Source of the DNA: Pseudomonas weihenstephanensis
GTDB taxonomy: Bacteria > Pseudomonadota > Gammaproteobacteria > Pseudomonadales > Pseudomonadaceae
Length of the DNA stretch: 64,000 bases
Assembly: GCF_001043055.1 (NCBI RefSeq)
Contig: NZ_JYLF01000008.1
Location: 62,001 to 126,000, forward strand
Reading direction: 5' to 3'
Shown here: positions 58,120 to 64,000 of the stretch, one piece after another
Position numbering within the stretch: position 1 is the stretch's first letter
Layout: every line of letters starts with the position of its first letter
Notes under the pieces: model-generated
Seen by the model: only the letters and a program-made list of their open reading frames with translations
What the model was told of the DNA's origin: nothing
Databases searched by the model: none
Made by a program: the position numbers and the translations under genes

Positions 58120-59685
58120 TTAGCGGTTAAACCGCTCCACCAACGAATACTGCACATTGACGGTCTGGGTCAGTTCTTCACTCAGTTGTGCCGAGCGTTG
58201 GGCCTGATCGGAGGTTTGGTCAGCCAGGTCAGCAATGGTGCTGATGTTGCGGCTGATCTCTTCGGCGACCGAACTTTGTTCTTCGGTCGCGGCCGCGATT
58301 TGCGTGGTCATGTCGGTGATGTTGGCCACGGCTTCGCTAATGCCCACTAACGCCTCGTCAGCTTCCAGTACCCGCGCCACGCCTTCTTCAGCCTGACGGT
58401 GCCCGGCGTCCATGGTTTGCACGGCGCTGGCGGCGGTCTGTTGCAGCTTGGCGATCAGGCTGTGAATTTGCCCGGTCGAGGTGCTGGTGCGTTGCGCCAG
58501 TTGGCGGACTTCATCGGCGACCACCGCAAAGCCACGGCCCATCTCACCCGCCCGGGCGGCTTCGATGGCGGCGTTCAGCGCCAGCAGGTTGGTCTGGTCG
58601 GCAATGCCTTTGATCACATCGACGACGCCGCCGATTTCGTCACTGTCTTTGGCCAGTTGCGTCACCGTGGCACCGGTCTCGCCGACCACCACCGACAAGC
58701 GCTCGATGGCTTCGCGGGTTTCACCGGCAATGTCACGGCCGCGGCGGGTCAGGCGATTGGCTTCCTGGGTGGCGTCAGCGGTGCGTTGTACGTGGCTGGC
58801 GACTTCTTGCGTGGTCGCCGCCATTTGGTTGACGGCCGTGGCCACTTGCTCGGTTTCCATACGTTGACGTTCAAGCCCGGTGGAGCTTTGGTGCGCCAGC
58901 GCGTCAGATTGACGAGCCTGGTCGCTCAAGTGCTCGGCGGTGTCTTGCAGGCGTGTCAGGCAGGTTTTGAGGCGCGCTTCCTGGCTCAGAATGGACATTT
59001 CCAGACGCGCTTGCGGGCCACGGCTGTCGGTGTACATCTGCGCGATCAGCGGGTCAGACGTGGTTTGCTCGGCCAAACGCAGCAAGCGCTTGATACCGCG
59101 CTGCTGCCAGGTCAGGCCCAGCAGGCCCAGCGGAATCGACAACACGGCGGCCAGGGCAAAACCCCAACTGGAGGTGAGCAGGGCGCCGATCATGAAGCTC
59201 AACTGGCTAACCAGAATAAACGGCAGCCAGTCTTGCAAGACCGGCAGCCACTTGTCGCGCTGCGGGATGGCCGCTTTGCCACGATTGATTCGCGAGTACA
59301 GGGCTTCGGCCCGACGCACTTGTTCGGCGGTCGGTTTGACGCGTACCGACTCGTAGCCCACCACGCGTTCGCCGTCGAACACCGGCGTTACGTAGGCGTT
59401 AACCCAGTAGTGGTCGCCCGTCTTGCAGCGGTTTTTGACGATGCCCATCCACGGCAAACCCTTTTTCAGGGTGGTCCACATGTGGTCGAAGACCGCAGGC
59501 GGCACGTCGGGATGGCGCACAAGGTTGTGCGGAGCGCGCATCAGCTCTTCACGCGAAAACCCGCTGATCTCGACAAAGGCGTCGTTGCAATAGGTAATGA
59601 CGCCTTTGGCATCGGTCGTGGAAATCAACCGTTGTTGAGCGGGGAATGTGCGTTCGCGTTGAGTGATGGGCTGGTTATTACGCAT
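58120..59685 (-). CDS. aer: Aerotaxis receptor Aer
   Basis: Redox chemoreceptor of 521 residues. PAS domain with the FAD-site segments TFPAQQRLISTTDAKGVITY, RAPHNLVRHPDVPPAVFDHM and GIVKNRCKTGDHYWVNAYVT. Two helices lie around residues 152-195, and the signalling domain contains VIKGIADQTNLLALNAAIEA and RGFAVVADEVRQLAQRTS. Located next to acnA and the cbb3 operons as in P. aeruginosa, where this Aer mediates aerotaxis. A FliA-type promoter lies just upstream, so it is expressed with late flagellar genes. The paralogue at 32979 has the same length and layout. Confidence 0.93.
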   Translation of the reverse strand: MRNNQPITQRERTFPAQQRLISTTDAKGVITYCNDAFVEISGFSREELMRAPHNLVRHPDVPPAVFDHMWTTLKKGLPWMGIVKNRCKTGDHYWVNAYVTPVFDGERVVGYESVRVKPTAEQVRRAEALYSRINRGKAAIPQRDKWLPVLQDWLPFILVSQLSFMIGALLTSSWGFALAAVLSIPLGLLGLTWQQRGIKRLLRLAEQTTSDPLIAQMYTDSRGPQARLEMSILSQEARLKTCLTRLQDTAEHLSDQARQSDALAHQSSTGLERQRMETEQVATAVNQMAATTQEVASHVQRTADATQEANRLTRRGRDIAGETREAIERLSVVVGETGATVTQLAKDSDEIGGVVDVIKGIADQTNLLALNAAIEAARAGEMGRGFAVVADEVRQLAQRTSTSTGQIHSLIAKLQQTAASAVQTMDAGHRQAEEGVARVLEADEALVGISEAVANITDMTTQIAAATEEQSSVAEEISRNISTIADLADQTSDQAQRSAQLSEELTQTVNVQYSLVERFNR

Positions 59686-59714
59686 GTCGTTTCAATCCGC
59701 AAGGCTTTGACAGG

Positions 59715-59741
59715 GTGTCGGCCCATGGGGGGAATTGTTTA
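59715..59741 (-). promoter_or_regulatory. FliA (sigma-28) promoter of aer
   Basis: Minus strand TAAA (59741-59738), exactly 15 bases, then GCCGACAC (59722-59715), close to the FliA consensus TAAA-N15-GCCGATAA (10 of 12 positions). Transcription would start about 25 bases before the aer start codon. Confidence 0.7.
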
Positions 59742-59798
59742 ATTAATATTTCAGTCGCGGGGCGCTGTCATAGCGCCACTACGAGGGCCGGTTGACGC

Positions 59799-60590
59799 CT
59801 ATGGCATCAGCATCGGGTAGGTGAAAAAAACAAAGTGCAGCACGTTGAGCCCCAAATGGGTGGCGATCGCCGCACCGAGCCCCCCAAAACGGTAGGCCAA
59901 ACCATAGCCGACCCCCGCGATTCCCGCCAACAGCATCCACTGCCAGCCTGCGGCAATATGTGCCAGGCCAAAGAGTGCGCTGGCGATCAAGAGCGCCAGT
60001 GCTTGCCCATAAGGCACCTGTTTGAGCCAGCGACTCAGGCCGCCTTGTATATAGCCACGAAACAACACCTCTTCGACCAGCGTGACCAGCAGCAGGTTAT
60101 TCAATAACCACAGCCAGCCTTGAGGCGGCCATTTTGGCGCCCAGTTGATCATGCCCAGTAACAGCGCTGCGCCCAGTGCGCCGGTGACTGCCAGTGCAAG
60201 CCCCATCAGGGTTGCGCCGAGGGAGGCACGCCAGTTGAGGCGCGTGGCAATCCACGGGCACACCAGCAGCAGCCAAAAGCCGATTAGGGGTTTGTCGAGG
60301 TTGAGGTACATCGAGAACGGTACGGCATCAGGGGTCAGCCGTTGAGGGGCGATGGCGCGGCCATTATGGAACCCCGGCAGCCAGTGCATGGCCAGGGCCA
60401 GCGCTACCAATACGAACAGCCCGTGCCCTGCATAACGCAGGTAACGGTGCCGGGTTTGCAGTGCTGCAAGCCCGCTAATGATCAGTAATGAGCCTGCGCC
60501 CGCAGCTTGCAGACCCCATTGGCCGTAGCTCAAGGCAAACCCGTATCCCAGCGTCAGAAGTGCCAGATAAGGCCATGGCAGAGCAATCAT
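59799..60590 (-). CDS. CPBP-family intramembrane metalloprotease-like protein
   Basis: Membrane protein of 263 residues with about eight helices. The CPBP (Abi) motifs are present: LVEEVLFRGYIQGGL with paired glutamates and the arginine, FGLAHIAAGW with a histidine, and THLGLNVLHF with Asn/His near the C terminus. Homologues include CAAX prenyl proteases and bacteriocin self-immunity proteins, so a peptidase role is possible but unproven. The ATG at 60590 follows AAAGGA. It lies downstream of acnA but after a strong terminator, so it is probably separately transcribed. Confidence 0.82.
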   Translation of the reverse strand: MIALPWPYLALLTLGYGFALSYGQWGLQAAGAGSLLIISGLAALQTRHRYLRYAGHGLFVLVALALAMHWLPGFHNGRAIAPQRLTPDAVPFSMYLNLDKPLIGFWLLLVCPWIATRLNWRASLGATLMGLALAVTGALGAALLLGMINWAPKWPPQGWLWLLNNLLLVTLVEEVLFRGYIQGGLSRWLKQVPYGQALALLIASALFGLAHIAAGWQWMLLAGIAGVGYGLAYRFGGLGAAIATHLGLNVLHFVFFTYPMLMP

Positions 60591-60611
60591 GAAAATCCTT
60601 TGAGTGGTCGA

Positions 60612-60642
60612 AAAAAAGACGCCCCGACACATGTTCGGGGCG
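60612..60642 (-). terminator. Rho-independent terminator of acnA
   Basis: Stem CGCCCCGA/TCGGGGCG (60620-60627 with 60635-60642), 7-base loop, followed on the minus strand by GTC and seven T. It lies about 65 bases past the acnA stop. Confidence 0.88.
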
Positions 60643-60705
60643 CGCAATTATAACGATCACGCTGAGACGGATTTATCAAAAAACGTCGTAAGTGCCTTCC
60701 GGTTT

Positions 60706-63447
60706 TCAGGAAGCAATTAATTGACGCAGCACATAGTGCAAAATGCCTCCGGCCTTGAAGTACTCCACCTCATTTAGGGTGTCGATGCGGCACAACACCT
60801 CAACCTGCTCTTTGCTGCCGTTTTCACGGGTAATCACCAGCGTCAGGTTCATGCGCGGCTGCAACTCGGCGCCGCTCAGGCCCAGAATGTCCAGGGTTTC
60901 CTTGCCGGTCAGGTTCAGGCTTTTGCGATTTTGATCAAGCTTGAACTGCAAGGGCAACACGCCCATGCCCACCAGATTGGAGCGGTGAATACGTTCAAAA
61001 CTTTCGGCAATCACGGCTTTGACGCCCAGCAGGTTGGTGCCTTTGGCGGCCCAGTCGCGGCTGGAGCCGGTGCCATATTCCTGACCGGCAATCACCACCA
61101 GCGGCGTGCCCGAGGCCTGATAGCGCATGGCCGCATCATAGATCGACAGCTTTTCGCCGGTCGGGATATAAATCGTGTTGCCGCCTTCTTCACCGCCAAG
61201 CATTTCGTTACGAATGCGGATGTTGGCAAAGGTGCCGCGCATCATCACTTCATGGTTGCCACGGCGCGAACCGTAAGAGTTGAAGTCTCGCGGTTCGACG
61301 CCTTTTTCGCGCAGGTAATGCCCGGCGGGGCTGTCGGCCTTGATATTGCCGGCCGGGGAGATGTGGTCGGTGGTCACCGAATCGCCGAGCAATGCCAGCA
61401 CCCGAGCACCTTCAACGTCCTTGATCACCGGCAAGGGTCCGCTGATGTCATCGAAGAACGGCGGGTGCTGAATGTAGGTCGAGTCCGCCTGCCACACGTA
61501 AGTGGCCGCCTGTGGCACTTCGATGGCTTGCCATTGCTCATCGCCCGCAAACACTTCGGCGTATTCCTTGTGGAACATGGCGGTACTGACCTTGGCCACG
61601 GCGTCGGCGATTTCTTTTTGGCTGGGCCAGATATCGCGCAGGTACACCGGCTGGCCGTCTTTGCCAATGCCCAGCGGTTCACTGCTGATGTCCGTGCGCA
61701 CGCTGCCCGCCAGGGCGTAAGCAACCACCAGCGGCGGGGAGGCCAGCCAGTTGGTTTTGACCAGCGGGTGAACCCGTCCTTCAAAGTTCCGGTTGCCGGA
61801 CAGCACGGAGGCCACGGTCAAATCGTTTTGGGTGATGGCTTTTTCAATGGGGTCAGGCAACGGGCCGGAGTTGCCAATACAGGTGGTACAGCCGTAACCC
61901 ACCAGCGAAAAACCCAGTTGATCCAGATAAGGCGTCAGGCCCGCCGCCTTGTAGTAGTCGGTGACGACTTTGGAGCCGGGTGCGAGGGAGGTTTTGACCC
62001 AAGGTTGAGTCATCAGGCCTTTTTCGACCGCCTTTTTGGCCACCAGGCCCGCTGCCATCATCACGCTCGGGTTGGAGGTATTGGTGCACGAGGTAATCGC
62101 AGCAATCACCACGGCGCCGTTTTTCAGGCGATAGGTTTTACCTTCCCAGTCGTAATCGGCTTCACCCACCAAGTCGGCATTGCCCACGGCGACACCGCCT
62201 CCGCCTTCACTTTCCAGACGGCCTTCTTCTTTGTTGGTGGGTTTGAATTGCAGGCTCAGAAAATCACTAAACGCTTGGCCCACGTTGGGCAGCGAAACGC
62301 GGTCTTGTGGGCGTTTCGGCCCGGCCAGGCTGGCCTCGACGGTGGCCATGTCCAGCGCCAATGTGTCGGTGAACACCGGTTCCTGACCCGGTTCACGCCA
62401 CAGGCCCTGCGCCTTGCAATAGGCTTCGACCAGTTTCACAGTGGCGTCGGGGCGCCCGGACAGGCGCAGGTAGTCCAAAGTGATTTGATCCACTGGGAAA
62501 AAGCCGCAGGTCGCACCGTATTCGGGTGCCATGTTGGCCAGCGTCGCACGGTCGGCCAGCGGTAAATCCGCGAGACCGTCGCCATAAAACTCAACAAACT
62601 TGCCGACCACGCCTTTGCTGCGCAGCATTTGCGTCACCGTCAGCACCAGGTCGGTGGCAGTGATGCCTTCTTTGAGTTTGCCACTGAGCTTGAAGCCCAC
62701 GACTTCCGGGATCAGCATCGACACGGGTTGGCCGAGCATCGCCGCTTCAGCCTCGATACCGCCTACGCCCCAGCCCAGTACGCCCAGGCCGTTGATCATG
62801 GTGGTGTGGGAATCGGTGCCTACCAGCGTGTCAGGAAAGGCATAGGTGCGGCCGTCTTCGTCTTTGGTCCAGACCGTTCGCCCCAGGTACTCCAGGTTCA
62901 CCTGATGGCAAATCCCGGTGCCCGGTGGCACGACGCTGAAGTTGTCGAACGCGTTTTGGCCCCAGCGCAGGAACGCATAACGTTCGCCGTTACGCTCCAT
63001 TTCAATGTCAACGTTCTGTTCAAAGGCGCTGGGGCTGGCAAATTTGTCGACCATCACGGAGTGGTCGATTACCAGGTCCACTGGCGACAGCGGGTTGATG
63101 CGCTGCGGGTCGCCACCGGCCTTGGCCATCGCGGCACGCATGGCCGCCAGATCGACCACGGCGGGCACCCCGGTGAAGTCCTGCATCAGTACGCGGGCCG
63201 GGCGATATTGGATTTCGCGATCCGAGCGACGCTCCTTAAGCCACGCCGCCAGGGACTTGAGGTCGGTTTCAGTGACGGTCTTGTTGTCTTGCCAACGCAG
63301 CAGGTTCTCCAGCAGCACCTTGAGTGACATCGGCAAGCGACTGAGATCGCCGAGTGTTTTGGCGGCCAGCGGGAGGCTGAAGTAGTGATAAGTCTTATCG
63401 TCGACTTTTAATGTACTGAGGGTGTTCAGGCTATCGAGGGAGGACAT
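60706..63447 (-). CDS. acnA: Aconitate hydratase A
   Basis: TCA cycle enzyme of 913 residues isomerising citrate to isocitrate. The [4Fe-4S] cysteines are in SCTNTSNPSVM and GYGCTTCIGNSGPL. DFTGVPAVVDLAAMRAAM, GTDSHTTMINGLGVLGWGVG and the C-terminal swivel motifs NSYGSRRGNHEVMMRGTFAN and GSSRDWAAKG belong to the AcnA/IRP1 branch. Stress-resistant AcnA is usual in pseudomonads. A small hairpin GACCCG/CGGGTC (63463-63481) lies in the leader just before the AAAGGAG ribosome site. It is divergent from rlmM. Confidence 0.97.
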   Translation of the reverse strand: MSSLDSLNTLSTLKVDDKTYHYFSLPLAAKTLGDLSRLPMSLKVLLENLLRWQDNKTVTETDLKSLAAWLKERRSDREIQYRPARVLMQDFTGVPAVVDLAAMRAAMAKAGGDPQRINPLSPVDLVIDHSVMVDKFASPSAFEQNVDIEMERNGERYAFLRWGQNAFDNFSVVPPGTGICHQVNLEYLGRTVWTKDEDGRTYAFPDTLVGTDSHTTMINGLGVLGWGVGGIEAEAAMLGQPVSMLIPEVVGFKLSGKLKEGITATDLVLTVTQMLRSKGVVGKFVEFYGDGLADLPLADRATLANMAPEYGATCGFFPVDQITLDYLRLSGRPDATVKLVEAYCKAQGLWREPGQEPVFTDTLALDMATVEASLAGPKRPQDRVSLPNVGQAFSDFLSLQFKPTNKEEGRLESEGGGGVAVGNADLVGEADYDWEGKTYRLKNGAVVIAAITSCTNTSNPSVMMAAGLVAKKAVEKGLMTQPWVKTSLAPGSKVVTDYYKAAGLTPYLDQLGFSLVGYGCTTCIGNSGPLPDPIEKAITQNDLTVASVLSGNRNFEGRVHPLVKTNWLASPPLVVAYALAGSVRTDISSEPLGIGKDGQPVYLRDIWPSQKEIADAVAKVSTAMFHKEYAEVFAGDEQWQAIEVPQAATYVWQADSTYIQHPPFFDDISGPLPVIKDVEGARVLALLGDSVTTDHISPAGNIKADSPAGHYLREKGVEPRDFNSYGSRRGNHEVMMRGTFANIRIRNEMLGGEEGGNTIYIPTGEKLSIYDAAMRYQASGTPLVVIAGQEYGTGSSRDWAAKGTNLLGVKAVIAESFERIHRSNLVGMGVLPLQFKLDQNRKSLNLTGKETLDILGLSGAELQPRMNLTLVITRENGSKEQVEVLCRIDTLNEVEYFKAGGILHYVLRQLIAS

Positions 63448-63662
63448 GAAATGACTCCTTTAGACCCGCACGGTACGGGTCGTGTGGAACAAACTGAGCT
63501 TCTAACCTAGCTCTGATTCATCAAACTGGCTAATAACTGGACTGTCTATGCAGGTTCAAGGTTCCAATCTCAGTTATCATGCCGGCCTTTTTGTGACAGT
63601 CCTTGCGCCAAAGCAAGGATGTGCAGCGGGCTAATCCTCGCGCGCTGCTCAGGAGTGATTCA

Positions 63663-64000
63663 ATGAACACCGTTTTTATGCACTGCCGCCCAGGTTTTGA
63701 AGGTGAGGTCTGCTCGGAAATCGCCGAGCATGCCGCGCGCCTCAATGTGTCCGGTTACGCCAAAGCCAAACCTGCCAGTGCCTGCGCCGAATTTGTGTGC
63801 ACCGAAGCGGGCGGCGCTGAACGCCTGATGCGCGGTTTGCGTTTCGCCGAACTGATTTTTCCGCGGCAGTGGGCGCGGGGTGAATTTATTGAGTTGCCCG
63901 AAACCGACCGTATCAGTGTGATCCTTGAACACATGGCCGATTTTGCGGTGTGTGGCAGCCTGTGGCTGGAAATGGTCGATACCAATGACGGCAAAGAGCT
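63663..64000 (+). CDS. rlmM: 23S rRNA 2'-O-ribose methyltransferase RlmM, 5' part
   Basis: The gene runs off the right edge; 112 codons are seen. The reading MNTVFMHCRPGFEGEVCSEI, SACAEFVCTEAGGAERLMRG and LIFPRQWARGEFIELPETDR matches the N-terminal THUMP-like part of RlmM, which methylates C2498 of 23S rRNA. AGGAG lies a few bases before the ATG at 63663. The downstream methyltransferase domain is outside the window. Divergent from acnA. Confidence 0.93.
   Translation, partial: MNTVFMHCRPGFEGEVCSEIAEHAARLNVSGYAKAKPASACAEFVCTEAGGAERLMRGLRFAELIFPRQWARGEFIELPETDRISVILEHMADFAVCGSLWLEMVDTNDGKE

Noticed and set aside
58399..59742. 447-codon frame on + opposite aer
   Set aside because: Mirror of aer codon bias; the aer reading has clear PAS and signalling motifs.
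60931..62565. 544-codon open frame on + opposite acnA
   Set aside because: Antisense shadow of a high-GC conserved gene; no ribosome site or family motif, and composition follows the acnA codon pattern.
1..64000. tRNA genes, CRISPR array, complete insertion sequence or prophage
   Set aside because: No cloverleaf with conserved T-loop, no regularly spaced repeats, no transposase or phage genes were seen.

Overview
The window is a chromosomal segment of a Pseudomonas species, most likely from the fluorescens/fragi side of the genus. This is inferred from gene content and order: wbpL-wbpM-comEA, pyrF, guaD-xdhCBA-gntR-smc-zipA-ligA-ffs, dnaX-ybaB-recR, apt-anr-hemN, two tandem ccoNOQP operons with ccoGHIS, and aer-acnA-rlmM. 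No species call is possible from sequence reading alone. Most of the window is high-GC housekeeping DNA with typical Pseudomonas codon use. The first 11 kb (surface polysaccharide) and about 0.8 kb after the 4.5S RNA gene are visibly richer in A+T.

Region by region: (1) 1-11087, all on +, is the distal end of an O-antigen/surface-polysaccharide locus. It holds a partial asparagine-synthase-type amidotransferase, a GT2 glycosyltransferase, a UDP-glucuronate epimerase, UDP-glucose dehydrogenase, WbpL and WbpM, then a cassette of GtrB-like, GtrA-like, a large membrane protein and an OafA-type acyltransferase lying between wbpM and comEA. (2) 11.3-15.6 kb holds comEA, a TetR regulator, a DUF2897-type small membrane protein, pyrF and two oxidoreductases. 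(3) 15.6-24.8 kb is a purine-catabolism block: BenE-family transporter, GntR, guanine deaminase, XdhC/B/A and a second GntR, with perfect palindromes in both divergent control regions. (4) 24.8-32.2 kb holds smc, zipA, ligA and the SRP RNA. (5) 32.2-37.0 kb is a gene-poor A+T-rich stretch, an Aer-type receptor paralogue, a PAS-GGDEF-EAL protein and a periplasmic binding protein. (6) 37.1-41.2 kb holds dnaX, ybaB, recR and apt. (7) 41.2-57.3 kb is the low-oxygen respiration block: anr, a small coiled-coil protein, hemN, a TauE/SafE-type membrane protein, ccoS, ccoI, ccoH, ccoG, and two complete cbb3 oxidase operons, with a decayed vapC toxin gene between ccoG and the first oxidase operon. (8) 57.3-64.0 kb holds an alpha/beta hydrolase, aer, a CPBP-family membrane protein, acnA and the 5' part of rlmM.

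How the genes work together: Anr is the oxygen-sensing FNR-type regulator. A perfect Anr box sits at about -41.5 from a -10-like hexamer in front of hemN (anaerobic haem synthesis), and a near-perfect box lies between the second cbb3 operon and the divergent hydrolase. CcoG/H/I/S and the TauE/SafE protein supply copper and assemble the oxidases, and Aer steers cells by redox state. In the polysaccharide locus, Ugd and the epimerase would make UDP-glucuronate and UDP-galacturonate, the amidotransferase could amidate a uronic acid, WbpL/WbpM start the repeat unit, and the Gtr/acyltransferase cassette probably decorates it. A family of intergenic hairpin repeats (at least six copies) is scattered between genes. 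I saw no tRNA, CRISPR array or complete insertion sequence. The most novel-looking items are the O-antigen modification cassette, the degraded vapC, the GntR palindromes and the orphan A+T-rich stretch; I did not find a clearly new defence or mobile system.
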